Below are positions 17,721 to 27,187 of a stretch of 64,000 nt of DNA, in pieces; position 1 is the stretch's first letter, and each line of letters begins with the position of its first letter. Under the pieces are notes generated by a model. It was not told where the DNA came from, did not search any database, and saw nothing but the letters and a program-made list of their open reading frames with translations. Location of the stretch: the NCBI GenBank assembly GCA_903910385.1, contig CAIVZM010000029.1:1-64000 (forward strand). The letters run 5' to 3'. Both the position numbers and the translations under genes were made by a program. The DNA comes from an uncultured Armatimonadota bacterium. GTDB taxonomy: Bacteria > Armatimonadota > Armatimonadia > Armatimonadales > Armatimonadaceae.

Positions 17721-20360
17721 CTAACGCCATCGCAGGCGCAGTCGGGCTTTTAGCGCTTCCGCTGTCATGTCCGTCCGTAAGTTCGTCACCGTGATAGTTC
17801 GTGTTTGTCCGGGCGCCAGATGGAAGAAGTTGTCTGTGAAGCGCGGTTGCCCTTCCACATCCTCACACTGTAACCAGACATAACGGGCGAAGCGGGCGGC
17901 GGAGATGGTTATTTCCGCCGTTCCTGTTTTCAGCGGTCTGGTACTGTTGACAGAGAACGAAAATGCCGGGTCTGGCAGACGAATATCCTTCGGTTCCGCC
18001 AGCAGTTGGAAATTTTCCGCCATCAACGCGCCACTGACGTGAAAAGCGGCATAGATAAAGGCGTCGCGGGAGTCCGATGCATCCATTGTCAGGATTGCGC
18101 CGGAGGCGGCATTAGCGGGAGCGGTCGCTTCCATTTCCATTCGTGACAGTTCCTCGCCGTCGAATGTCAGGAGTCGCAGGGTAAGGATGCCCGGAACCGA
18201 TTCCAGAGTATCGTTCACCAGATGTGCGGAAACCGTTTCTCCCTCGCGGAACAGTGACAGCAATAACGGCGCATAGAAGCGCTTTGTCGCATAATAGGCC
18301 GCCTTCGGTTCGCCGAGGGAATCCACGACCGCCCAGGAATGAGTGGGCCAGCAGTCATTCAATTGCCAGAAAAGGGTTCCCCAGCACCGCCCCTTGAGCC
18401 GTCGCCAGTGTTCGACGCCGAATTGCAGGGCATCCGCCTGATTGCACTGACCATAGTAGATCAAATCTTCAAAGGTCTGCGGATCGGGGTAGTGCATCCT
18501 GATGTACGCGAGGTACTTGTCCGCGCCTTTGCGCGTTTTATCATGCCAGTGGAAGACCGGAGAATCGGCGCGTTTATCTTCCGGCGCCATGCAGGAATCC
18601 CAGGTGGCGGGACTGGCGGGGGCCGCGAATCCGAACTCAGAGGAGAACCGCGTTTTCGACAGGGCGTAGTTCGTCCAGTCGCCGGTGCTTTCGGGCGTTT
18701 TGGCGTGCCAGACATTCCAGTAGTGCGAATCGCCGTAGTTTTCGTTCTGTGAGTTTCCCTCACCCGCATCACCGTAGGGCGAGTTGGGCAAGTAGGGCGT
18801 CGTCGCGTCTTCCTTGGCAAGGACTTCGGGTAATACTTCGTGGATCAAACGGTCGCCAAAGAATTCGGTCGCCTGCAATGCGCCGTTCCATCGTCCCTGA
18901 AATAGTTCGAGATTTTCATTGCCGCCGCACCAGAGCGCCAGACAGGGCTGATGGCGAAGTCGTCGGACAGCGATTATCGCTTCCTGACGAATCTGTTCGC
19001 AGAATTCCGGAAGATCATCGGGATAGGAGGAGCAGGCGAAAGGAAAGTCCTGCCAGACCAGAATGCCGAAGCGGTTACAGAGGGAATAGAATTCCTCCGT
19101 CTCGTAGTAGCCGCCGCCCCAGACCCGAAGCATGTTGAAGCCAGCATCCCGCGCCTGCTCCAACCGGCGACGCAAGGTTTTAGGCGAAATGGTGGCAGGG
19201 AAGCAATGATCGGGAATCCAGTTCGCGCCTTTCATGAAGGTGTCCTTCCCGTTGATACGGAAAAGCATTCCTTCGCCCTTCCCGTCGCTGTCCGGTTCTC
19301 GAATCAGTTCGATTTTCCGAAACCCGACCACATGATGCGTCTTATACAGATACGGCTTTATCTTTATGTTGTCTGCGTTCGCATTCGGGGATTGCTCCAA
19401 AGAGAGAGTGAGACGGTAAAGCGGCTGCTCGCTGGGGCTGGCATCGTCTTGAACATCCGGAACGCCCACATTCCATTCCCGCACGGCGGAAGCGGGCAAG
19501 GTGAATCGTAGCGTGATCCGCTGGTTGGGTTTATCCTCTACTGGGATTTGCCCTTCCACGGTTCGTTTGATATTATCCGCCCAGACGTACCAGTTCCATG
19601 GGAAAAGGTCTGCACGGAAAATTAGCCCTGTTGTCGGGGCGTACTGCTGAATTTCCGCCGAGACGGTAATTTCGATTTCGTCATCGTCCGTTGGACGGTG
19701 CTCCCAGCGCCAGTCAGTTATTTCCGCGACGGGAATGGTTTCCAGTTCGACGCGTTGCCAGATACCGCAGGAAATGAGTTCCGGCCCCCAGTCCCACCCG
19801 AACATATATTGAGGCTTGCGAACAAAGGCGCGAGGACCGAAATTGAAGTAGGCCATCTTGCCCCGCGTACTGGTTCCATCCCCCAGATACGCCTCCGCCC
19901 GCTTCAGGCCGATGCGCAAAGCGGAATCGAACTCCACACGCAATTCATTGTCGCCTTCGCGTATAGCCTCTGTCACATCAAAGCGATGCGGAATGAAGAA
20001 GTTCTCCGTCGCCCCGATGCGGATACCGTTCAGAAAAACCCGGCAGATCGTATCCAACCCGTGAAAGTGCAGGAAATGCTTGCCCTGTTCTCCTCGCGCC
20101 GCAAAACGTTTTGCATCCACGACAAAAGTCGTGCGGTAGGTCCAGTCGGTTTCATCCACCCATGCGCATCCCCGTTCATTCATGCGGTAGAAGGGGTCGC
20201 CAATGACGCCGTTCCGCATCAGGTCTTCGTGGACATGACCGGGGACCTGCGCGGGCAACCAGAGCTTTTCGCCGCCCTGGGGCAGGTTGAAATCACGCTC
20301 TGCGGGGAGTCGTTCGGCAAATTGCCAGGGCGAATCGATAGTGGATATAATCGTGTGCAT
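17721..20360 (-). CDS. Glycoside hydrolase family 2, beta-mannosidase type
   Basis: 879 residues, the usual length of GH2 beta-mannosidases. Order: sugar-binding jelly-roll domain (about 1-200, with WTYRTTF and LHFHGLDT), Ig-like domain, TIM barrel (about 350-650), then two C-terminal beta domains. The retaining catalytic pair is visible: acid/base Glu482 in WCGGNEN and nucleophile Glu575 in FSSEFGF. The motif WDWGPEL is typical of beta-mannosidases, which release terminal beta-linked mannose from mannan or glycan fragments. No signal peptide is seen, so it probably acts on imported oligosaccharides. It is divergent from the ADP-ribosylglycohydrolase gene at 20448. Confidence 0.9.
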   Translation of the reverse strand: MHTIISTIDSPWQFAERLPAERDFNLPQGGEKLWLPAQVPGHVHEDLMRNGVIGDPFYRMNERGCAWVDETDWTYRTTFVVDAKRFAARGEQGKHFLHFHGLDTICRVFLNGIRIGATENFFIPHRFDVTEAIREGDNELRVEFDSALRIGLKRAEAYLGDGTSTRGKMAYFNFGPRAFVRKPQYMFGWDWGPELISCGIWQRVELETIPVAEITDWRWEHRPTDDDEIEITVSAEIQQYAPTTGLIFRADLFPWNWYVWADNIKRTVEGQIPVEDKPNQRITLRFTLPASAVREWNVGVPDVQDDASPSEQPLYRLTLSLEQSPNANADNIKIKPYLYKTHHVVGFRKIELIREPDSDGKGEGMLFRINGKDTFMKGANWIPDHCFPATISPKTLRRRLEQARDAGFNMLRVWGGGYYETEEFYSLCNRFGILVWQDFPFACSSYPDDLPEFCEQIRQEAIIAVRRLRHQPCLALWCGGNENLELFQGRWNGALQATEFFGDRLIHEVLPEVLAKEDATTPYLPNSPYGDAGEGNSQNENYGDSHYWNVWHAKTPESTGDWTNYALSKTRFSSEFGFAAPASPATWDSCMAPEDKRADSPVFHWHDKTRKGADKYLAYIRMHYPDPQTFEDLIYYGQCNQADALQFGVEHWRRLKGRCWGTLFWQLNDCWPTHSWAVVDSLGEPKAAYYATKRFYAPLLLSLFREGETVSAHLVNDTLESVPGILTLRLLTFDGEELSRMEMEATAPANAASGAILTMDASDSRDAFIYAAFHVSGALMAENFQLLAEPKDIRLPDPAFSFSVNSTRPLKTGTAEITISAARFARYVWLQCEDVEGQPRFTDNFFHLAPGQTRTITVTNLRTDMTAEALKARLRLRWR

Positions 20361-20447
20361 ACTCCGTTACATTCAGGGAAAGCGGCACATTTTCCTCTAC
20401 GCCCGCTTGCTATCGATACGACGCTCTCCATTTGAAAGGAATAAACT

Positions 20448-21233
20448 ATGCTGGGCGCAATTGCAGGAGACATCATCGGATCACCCTACGAGCATTTCCC
20501 TATCAAACACGAGGATTTCCCGCTGTTCAGTAGCGCCTCCCGGTTCACGGACGATACCGTGATGACTATAGCGACCGCCCAGGCTTTGATGGGAGATGGC
20601 GATTATGCCGGGAACTACCGTCGGTTTTTTCATCTCTATCCCAACGCCGGTTACGGCAAGTCGTTCATCCAGTGGGCGAAATCACAGAGCCGGGAACCGT
20701 ACAACAGTTATGGCAATGGTTCGGCGATGCGCGTCGGCCCCATCGGTTTTGCCTTCGATACACTGGAAGAAACGCTTGCCGAAGCCCGCCGCTCCGCTGA
20801 GGTGACACACAATCATGAGGAGGGAATCAAGGGGGCGCAGTGCATCGCAGCCGCCCAGTTTCTGGCGCGTACCGGCGTAGACCAGAGCGCGATACGCAAG
20901 TACGTCACCGCCGCCTTCAAATACGATTTGAGTATGCCCTACGCTCAACTACAGGCGGGTTATTCTTTTGATGTGACGTGTCAGGGGACGGTTCCCGCCG
21001 CCCTGTGCGCTTTTCTGGAAAGTTCCGACTGGGAAGACGCCATTCGTAAGGCGGTCGCCCTCGGCGGTGACAGCGACACACTGGCATCGATTGTCGGCGC
21101 CATTGCCGACGCCTTCTATGGCGGCGTCCCGGCAACTCTCGCGGAGGAGACGCACAGGCGTCTGGACGCCCAACTCTGTGAGGTTGTCGCCGAATTCGAT
21201 AGTTACCGGGTGAACCGCGCTTTAAAGACGTAG
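20448..21233 (+). CDS. ADP-ribosylglycohydrolase family protein
   Basis: 261 residues. The family (DraG/ARH-like) removes ADP-ribose from proteins or small molecules using a dinuclear metal centre. Metal ligands are visible at FTDDTVM (Asp35-Asp36) near the N-terminus and in the C-terminal GGDSDTLASIVGAIADA, and the N-terminal GAIAGDIIGSPYE is typical. The ATG at 20448 has AAAGGA seven bases upstream. There is no dinitrogenase reductase or partner DraT gene nearby, so this is probably one of the many general members. Its last 12 bases overlap the end of the convergent tyrS gene. Confidence 0.92.
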   Translation: MLGAIAGDIIGSPYEHFPIKHEDFPLFSSASRFTDDTVMTIATAQALMGDGDYAGNYRRFFHLYPNAGYGKSFIQWAKSQSREPYNSYGNGSAMRVGPIGFAFDTLEETLAEARRSAEVTHNHEEGIKGAQCIAAAQFLARTGVDQSAIRKYVTAAFKYDLSMPYAQLQAGYSFDVTCQGTVPAALCAFLESSDWEDAIRKAVALGGDSDTLASIVGAIADAFYGGVPATLAEETHRRLDAQLCEVVAEFDSYRVNRALKT

Positions 21234-22457
21234 ACGGGCGAAATTCCGTCTGCCGACCTGAAATTGCGCTCCTTCAGTGATAGTAACTTCCGATTTCGGA
21301 TCCTTCACCTGTTCGCCGTTCAAGCGGACTCCACCTTGTTCGATCAGGCGTTTCGCTTCACCGTTGGAAGGCGCGAAATTGCACAGGCGGACCAGTGCAA
21401 TGATGCCGATAGGGTTCTCCGTCACGGTGATTTCGGGAGCGTCCGCCGGAAACTCTCCCGCACTATGGACTCGCTTCCATTCAGCGGAAGTCGCTGCCGC
21501 CGCTTCCGCGCCGTGGTAAATGGTGACAATCTCCGTCGCAAGTCGGTGTTTCGCTTCCATGGGGTTGGCGACAGTCGTCAGCAAGTTCTTGAACTCCGGT
21601 TCAGGAACATCGGTGCAAAGGAGGAAGTACTCGTGCATCTGTTCATCGCCGATGCTCATCGCTTTACTGTACTGCGAGAGGGGCGCCTCATTGATGCCAA
21701 TATAGTTGCCCAGTGATTTGGACATCTTCTTCTGCCCGTCAAGACCGACGAGCAGAGGCATGAACATCCCGATTTGCGGTTCCTGTCCGAGGTTTTCCTG
21801 CAAATCGCGCCCGGCGAGAATATTGAAGGTCTGGTCTTGCCCGCCCATTTCGATATCCGCTTCGATGGCGACGGAGTCATACGCCTGTGCCAGAGGGTAC
21901 AGAAGTTCATGCAGGGAGATTGGCTGGCTGGCATCCCAGCGCTTGCGGAAATCTTCGCGGGTCAGGACTTGCGCGACGGTCATCTTGCTAGTCAGGCGCA
22001 CCAGATCCGCGAAGGAAAGTTTCCCGAGCCATTCGCCATTGAATCGCACCACGGTCTTTGTACGATCCAGAATCTGCGCCAATTGATCCACATAAGTGGA
22101 AGCGTTCGCCTTGATTTCCTCTTCGGAGAGCATCGGGCGTGTGGCGGAACGACCGGACGGGTCACCGATGAGGGTAGTATAGTCACCGATGATAATCACG
22201 ACCGTATGCCCCAGATCCTGAAACTGACGAATCTTGCGTAGTACAACAGCGAACCCCAGATGGATATCGGGCGCTGTCGGGTCGAGGCCCAGCTTGACAA
22301 TCAGCGGCTTCCCAGTCTTCGCAGACTTTTGTAACTTGCTTTTCAGGCCGCCTTCGGGCGCCACGCTATGCGCCCCTCGCATCAGGAGCGCTACCTGCTC
22401 ATCGATTGACAAATTCAGAGAAATAGGAGTTGACATACCAGAAGTGAAGTATATCAT
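21222..22457 (-). CDS. tyrS: Tyrosyl-tRNA synthetase
   Basis: 411 residues, class Ic. It charges tRNA-Tyr. The HIGH-type signature reads HLGF (residues 66-69) and the KMSKS loop is intact at 244-248. The C-terminal 65 residues form an S4-like RNA-binding domain (RLIEQGGVRLNGEQV). The sequence is closer to the TyrZ-type branch than to E. coli TyrS, judged by the HLGF variant and the SLHELLYPLAQAYDSV region. The upstream ATG at 22455-22457 is preferred over the ATG seven codons later because GAGGGG lies 5 bases before it. No T-box-like leader is seen. It is convergent with the ADP-ribosylglycohydrolase gene. Confidence 0.95.
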   Translation of the reverse strand: MIYFTSGMSTPISLNLSIDEQVALLMRGAHSVAPEGGLKSKLQKSAKTGKPLIVKLGLDPTAPDIHLGFAVVLRKIRQFQDLGHTVVIIIGDYTTLIGDPSGRSATRPMLSEEEIKANASTYVDQLAQILDRTKTVVRFNGEWLGKLSFADLVRLTSKMTVAQVLTREDFRKRWDASQPISLHELLYPLAQAYDSVAIEADIEMGGQDQTFNILAGRDLQENLGQEPQIGMFMPLLVGLDGQKKMSKSLGNYIGINEAPLSQYSKAMSIGDEQMHEYFLLCTDVPEPEFKNLLTTVANPMEAKHRLATEIVTIYHGAEAAAATSAEWKRVHSAGEFPADAPEITVTENPIGIIALVRLCNFAPSNGEAKRLIEQGGVRLNGEQVKDPKSEVTITEGAQFQVGRRNFARLRL

Positions 22458-22538
22458 TCAAGCCCCTCGCCTGATTACTGAAGGCTCGCCGACGGATGCA
22501 AAATTTAATATGGATTTAACCTGCTCCAGTCGGGGTTC

Positions 22539-22547
22539 TGCTATAAT
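22539..22547 (+). promoter_or_regulatory. Extended -10 promoter of the DUF1559 pseudopilin
   Basis: TGcTATAAT (TG at 22539-22540, hexamer 22542-22547), an extended -10 element that does not need a good -35 box. The leader to the ATG at 22646 would be about 90 bases long. Confidence 0.5.
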
Positions 22548-22645
22548 CTTTGGCGGAGCGGTCGCTTCAAAGCCTCTCCTCTATAAAGTGTAACATCTCG
22601 TTTTTCCTATGCCGTTTCGCCTTCGGGCGTTGAAAAGAAAACTCT

Positions 22646-23515
22646 ATGAATCCTTTAATCCCTCAGCGGACGTTCGCTTCTCAAAAATGCTCCGCCTTTA
22701 CGCTCATTGAGCTTCTCGTTGTTATCGCTATTATCGCCATTCTTGCCGCAATCCTGTTTCCTGTTTTTGCACAGGCTCGGGAATCTGCACGACAAACCTC
22801 TTGCCTTTCCAATGGTAAGCAGATTGGTCTTGCCGCACTCATGTATGCGCAGGACTACGATGAAAAGTGGGTCATTGTTGGAGGTGAAAACTCCAATACG
22901 CTTCTCGATGGCAAGAAGTCGAACGGGGAACCGTTCAATGGTTGGTCGCTTCTGTTACAGCCTTACACGAAGAACCGTCAGATGTTTCGTTGCCCATCCA
23001 TGCCGACCGTATTCAGCGGCAGTGGCGGTTGTGCAAGTTTCAATGGTCAGCAGATGACCAACTCCTATTCCTATAACTGGTTCCTGGGTTCGGATGCGTC
23101 CTACGGCTCCCCCGGAGATGGCGATTATGGAACATCGCCCGATGGCTCGGTCAACTGGACGACGCCCCGCTCGCTGGCGGAAATCAACAAGCCATCCAAC
23201 GTTATCGCGTTCCTGCATTCCAATAGCGTACCGCCATACGGCTCCACCTGGGGATGCACTTATGTGACAATCGAAACCCCGGACTTTATCAACAAAATCC
23301 GAATGCGCGTCGTGCATAAGGATGGCGACAACTTTACATTCGCGGATGGTCATAGCAAGTGGTTCCAGATCAAGGATGGAGATAGCGCTACGACCCTGCG
23401 ACAGACCTACACCCGCTCCAGCCGCGGCATCTGGATGATCCCGCAGTTCGAACCAGGCAACACCGCTTCCGGTCTGGGCTATATCCAGTGGAACGACCCG
23501 CCAGGCGAAAACTAA
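22646..23515 (+). CDS. Prepilin-type DUF1559 protein
   Basis: 289 residues. The type IV prepilin signal is clear: [19 protein letters not shown] beginning at Phe18 with Glu22 (the conserved Glu5 of the mature pseudopilin), directly followed by FPVFAQARE. Prepilin peptidase would cut before Phe18. The C-terminus has the H-X9-DG motif of DUF1559 ([12 protein letters not shown]). DUF1559 proteins are numerous in Planctomycetes and Armatimonadota; they are thought to be minor pseudopilins or surface proteins, but their role is not proven. No pilus assembly gene is nearby. A terminator follows at 23554. Confidence 0.9.
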   Translation: MNPLIPQRTFASQKCSAFTLIELLVVIAIIAILAAILFPVFAQARESARQTSCLSNGKQIGLAALMYAQDYDEKWVIVGGENSNTLLDGKKSNGEPFNGWSLLLQPYTKNRQMFRCPSMPTVFSGSGGCASFNGQQMTNSYSYNWFLGSDASYGSPGDGDYGTSPDGSVNWTTPRSLAEINKPSNVIAFLHSNSVPPYGSTWGCTYVTIETPDFINKIRMRVVHKDGDNFTFADGHSKWFQIKDGDSATTLRQTYTRSSRGIWMIPQFEPGNTASGLGYIQWNDPPGEN

Positions 23516-23553
23516 ACCGCCGCTCCCGCGACGTGTTTACGGACGGCACAAAA

Positions 23554-23590
23554 GCGCGTCCCGCTGAAAATGCGGGGCGCGTCTATTTAA
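23554..23590 (+). terminator. Terminator after the DUF1559 gene
   Basis: GCGCGTCCCGC (23554-23564) pairs with GCGGGGCGCG (23572-23581, one G-U pair), loop of 7 bases, followed by TCTATTT. The following 220 bases to the next start hold nothing recognised. Confidence 0.7.
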
Positions 23591-23807
23591 AATGCCCGTT
23601 TCGATACTTGCCTCTACCTGACGCACATTAGCGGGCGCTCATGTCTTTCAAAGGCGAAGTGAAGGAAATCTGCATCGAAGTGTCTGACTAATGCTCCGAT
23701 CCAGTCGAAAACTCGATTGAAACTGTTCCGTTCCCGAATACGGCATATACACCGGAAATCGGGATATGCAACAGATTCGCAACCGCTGAATGATAAGGAT
23801 GAACCCG

Positions 23808-24371
23808 ATGTCTCAGACAACCCCTTCCACTATCGTGGATGAAATTATTGCACACTTCGAAGAGCGTGGGGACGGCGCCTATTTCGGCGAAGCGGTGACG
23901 CAGACGCAACATGCCCTGCAGGCGGCGCAACTGGCGACTGAAGAAAACGCTCCCGAAACCCTTGTAGCCGCCGCTCTTCTGCACGATATAGGCCATCTTC
24001 TGCCCGGACAGGATGAAGAGATGGCGGATGTCGGAAAGGATGGACGCCATGAGGATGAAGGCGATGTCTACCTTTCCCGGTGGTTTGGCGATGCCGTCAC
24101 CGAACCGGTGCGTCTGCATGTCGCTGCAAAGCGGTATTTGTGCGCGGTGGAGTCCGTCTACTACGATGCTCTCTCCGATGCATCCAAAAAAAGCCTTGCG
24201 TTACAGGGCGGCCCGATGACGGCTCAGGAAGTTCAGGAGTTTGAGAAGAATCCGCACTTTGCGAACGCCGTTCGTCTGCGCCGATGGGATGATGCCGCCA
24301 AGCGTGCAAACTGGGAAGTTCCCGGCGTCCAGACTTACCGTCCGCTTATTGCCCGCTTGCTCGCCGCTTAA
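23808..24371 (+). CDS. phnZ: PhnZ-like mixed-valent diiron HD-domain oxygenase
   Basis: 187 residues from the ATG at 23808, which has AAGGA eight bases upstream; the earlier in-frame ATGs have none. It belongs to the HD-domain oxygenases of phosphonate degradation (TIGR03276). PhnZ oxidatively cleaves 2-amino-1-hydroxyethylphosphonate to glycine and phosphate. The residues that matter in PhnZ are at nearly the same positions here: Tyr25, Glu28, His35, His59-Asp60 and His63 (LLHDIGH), His81, His104, Lys108 and Asp161. The family segment LQGGPM is also present. The partner hydroxylase PhnY is not in the window, so the true substrate may be a related phosphonate. A secreted phosphoesterase gene begins 23 bases downstream. 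Confidence 0.85.
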   Translation: MSQTTPSTIVDEIIAHFEERGDGAYFGEAVTQTQHALQAAQLATEENAPETLVAAALLHDIGHLLPGQDEEMADVGKDGRHEDEGDVYLSRWFGDAVTEPVRLHVAAKRYLCAVESVYYDALSDASKKSLALQGGPMTAQEVQEFEKNPHFANAVRLRRWDDAAKRANWEVPGVQTYRPLIARLLAA

Positions 24372-24394
24372 AAGCTGAAATAGGTCATTCTGCC

Positions 24395-27007
24395 ATGAAA
24401 AAGTCCCTTCTCCGGTTTGCCTTACTCGGAACATCCGCGTCTTTAGTGACTGTGTTTGCTGTCACGGGGCTTGCGCTCAATATCGGATGGCGTCAGGCGC
24501 GGAGCAAGGACACCGTCGGGATGACGGGCGATAATGCGGCGATAGTGGCGACAGGACAACGCGTCCAACCTGCCGGAGATATTCTGACCTATGGCGGTCG
24601 TCCCGTGGATATGGCATTGTCGCCACAGGGAGAAAGCGTCTATATCAAAGATGATAAAGGCGTCACGGTAGCGCAGACGATGTCCTGGAAGGTGCGGCAG
24701 CGTCTTTCCTTCCCCGAAGACGGCGGCGGATCGCTGCATGGCATTCGTGTCAGCAAGGACGGCAAGCGCGTCTGGGCGAGCGGCGCCGGTAAGACGGTCT
24801 GGGAAATGAATGTCGGCGAAGACGGCGCATTGACCATCGCTCGTGGTATCGCTCTGCCGGGACCGGGCGGGAAAGGCGCGAGCTACCCCTGCGGAATCGC
24901 AGCAAATGCGGACGAATCCCGTCTGTATGTCTGTCTCAGTCGTAACAATACGCTGGCGGAAATCGAAATCGCTTCCGGCAAAATCATCCGCGAAATTCCT
25001 GTCGGGGTTGCGCCCTATGCGGTCACGCTTTCGCCAAAAGGCGATATCGCTTATGTTTCGGTCTGGGGTGGGCGTCCTCCGGTAAAAGGCGAAAGGGAAG
25101 CGGATTCTTCGGGGACGCCTACACGGGTGGACGAGCGGGGCGTCGCGCTTCGTGGTGGCGTTTCTTTTATCGATCTGACAGTGGGGAAGTCCATCGCTCT
25201 CACGGAAACCGGACGACATGCAGGAGCGCTTGCGCTATCGCTGGATGGAAAAAGTCTGTATGTCGCTAATGCCAATGACGATACGGTCAGCATCGTAAAC
25301 GCCGCGAGCCATCGTATCCTGAAGACCTTTACGGTGCGGCAGGATACCGTTCTGCCGTATGGTAGCCAACCCAATGCGCTGGCTCTATCGACGGATGGAG
25401 CAATGCTTTATATCGCCTGTGGCGGAAACAATGCGGTCGCTTCGCTCAATCTGGTGGCGGGAAAAATTCAGGGATGGATACCTGCCGGGTGGTATCCCGG
25501 AGCGCTTCTGATAAAAGAGGGAACGCTCTATATCGCCAGTACCAAAGGATTCGGTTCTCGCGGAGAGCCTGCCAATAAAGATACGAAAGGGATGAACGTC
25601 TACCAGTATCTGGGCGTCCTGCAACGGATGAATACGCCTTCTGATAGGGAATACGCCGCGTTAACGGCGCAGGCTCTGGCGGACTCCCGTATGGTCGACG
25701 CGCAACGCGATAGAGAAAAGCGGCGATTGGATGCGGTTCATGTTCCTGTGCCGGAACGCGTCGGGGAACCTTCGTCCATCAAGCGAATCGTGTATATCAT
25801 CAAGGAAAACCGTACCTACGACCAGGTTTTCGGCGATTTGAAGCAGGGGGATGGCGATCCGTCGCTGTGCCTGTACGGGCGTAAAATCACGCCCAATCAT
25901 CACGCTCTCGCCGAACAGTTCGTTCTTCTGGACAACTTTTACTGTAATGGCGTCCTTTCCGCCGACGGTCATTCCTGGGCGACGGAAGGCAACAACACCG
26001 ACCATCTGGAAAAAGCGTTTGGCGGATTCACGCGTTCGTACACGTTCGGCGATGATGCCCTGACGTACTCCTCGACCGGTTTTCTCTGGGACAAAATCCT
26101 CGATAAGGGACTGTCCTTCCGTAATTATGGCGAAATGGATTACACCGATGAAAAACCCGATGTCAGTTACGCCGCCATTCTCAAGGATTGGCAGGATAAG
26201 ACCGGGAAAATCACCTTCACCCATAAAATCGGTATCGAACGCCTGAAAAAGCATTCCTCGCCCGATGCGCCCGGCTGGAATATGGATATCCCGGATGTCG
26301 TTCGTGCGGATGTTTTTCTACGAGACCTCAAGAAATGGGAAAAATCGGGCGAATTACCCAACCTGACCATACTCTATCTGCCGAACGACCATACGACGGG
26401 GACGACGCCGGGCGATCCGACACCGCAAGCCTATCTTGCCGATAACGATCTTGCGCTCGGTCGCGTTGTCGAAGGAGTGACCCGAAGTAGATTCTGGAAA
26501 GATACCTGTATCTTCGTGGTGGAGGATGACCCGCAGGCGGGATTCGATCATGTGGACGGACACCGCTCCCTCTGTCTGGTCATCAGCCCTTACACCCGGC
26601 GCGGAGTCGTCATCAGCGATTTTTACAATCAGACTTCGGTTTTGCATACCATCGGGCGCATTCTGGGCGTTTCTGCGATGAATCAGCAGGATGCCGCAGC
26701 GCCTCTGATGACTTCCTGTTTTCAAAAGACGCCGGATTTGACCCCGTTTGTCGCCTTACCAAACACCGTTCCGCTCGGTCAACCCAACCCGAAGCAAAAC
26801 GCTCTTGCCCCACTCGCTCGCTCATTTGCTTTTCGTAGCGCCGCCATGGACTTTAGCGGTCCGGATCGCGCCGATGAAGATCATCTGAACCGCATACTCT
26901 GGGCTGACGCAAAAGGAGGCTCCGCGTATCCGAAAAATCTGGCAGGCGCGCATGGTTCCGGTCTCGCCCGGCGTGGTCTTAGAATCGACAGTAATGGCGA
27001 CGATTGA
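24395..27007 (+). CDS. Secreted YncE-like beta-propeller / phosphoesterase fusion
   Basis: 870 residues. The N-terminal hydrophobic stretch (about 5-28) is a signal or anchor. Residues about 50-410 form a seven-bladed YVTN/YncE-type beta propeller with repeated SLYVANANDDTVSIVN-like blades. Residues about 455-800 are a phosphoesterase of the phospholipase C/acid phosphatase type (PF04185): KENRTYDQVFGD, FYCNGVLSADGHSWATEG, LPNDHTTGT, and EDDPQAGFDHVDGHR, which carry the metal and nucleophile residues. The tail ending NRILWADAKG is typical of this fused family. Substrate is unknown, but release of phosphate outside the cytoplasmic membrane is likely. It lies 23 bases after the PhnZ-like gene, and the two are probably one transcript. 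Confidence 0.88.
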   Translation: MKKSLLRFALLGTSASLVTVFAVTGLALNIGWRQARSKDTVGMTGDNAAIVATGQRVQPAGDILTYGGRPVDMALSPQGESVYIKDDKGVTVAQTMSWKVRQRLSFPEDGGGSLHGIRVSKDGKRVWASGAGKTVWEMNVGEDGALTIARGIALPGPGGKGASYPCGIAANADESRLYVCLSRNNTLAEIEIASGKIIREIPVGVAPYAVTLSPKGDIAYVSVWGGRPPVKGEREADSSGTPTRVDERGVALRGGVSFIDLTVGKSIALTETGRHAGALALSLDGKSLYVANANDDTVSIVNAASHRILKTFTVRQDTVLPYGSQPNALALSTDGAMLYIACGGNNAVASLNLVAGKIQGWIPAGWYPGALLIKEGTLYIASTKGFGSRGEPANKDTKGMNVYQYLGVLQRMNTPSDREYAALTAQALADSRMVDAQRDREKRRLDAVHVPVPERVGEPSSIKRIVYIIKENRTYDQVFGDLKQGDGDPSLCLYGRKITPNHHALAEQFVLLDNFYCNGVLSADGHSWATEGNNTDHLEKAFGGFTRSYTFGDDALTYSSTGFLWDKILDKGLSFRNYGEMDYTDEKPDVSYAAILKDWQDKTGKITFTHKIGIERLKKHSSPDAPGWNMDIPDVVRADVFLRDLKKWEKSGELPNLTILYLPNDHTTGTTPGDPTPQAYLADNDLALGRVVEGVTRSRFWKDTCIFVVEDDPQAGFDHVDGHRSLCLVISPYTRRGVVISDFYNQTSVLHTIGRILGVSAMNQQDAAAPLMTSCFQKTPDLTPFVALPNTVPLGQPNPKQNALAPLARSFAFRSAAMDFSGPDRADEDHLNRILWADAKGGSAYPKNLAGAHGSGLARRGLRIDSNGDD

Positions 27008-27187
27008 TTCGACTGTGAAAGCGGCCTGAATCGACGGCGCCAGGGTCAGCGGTAAAAACTGATCGCCGAAAGGAAATACGCATCGTTCTACGGTAATTTG
27101 TCCTGACACAGTCAATCGGGCAGGAATGCGCCTCCGCCGTAACGAATGTCCCTGCAATTGTCTCTGTTACAGGGTTATAAACCGCTA

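Noticed and set aside
23641-23691. A 16-codon open frame upstream of the PhnZ-like gene, as a possible leader peptide
   Set aside because: No ribosome-binding site or attenuator hairpin is associated with it.
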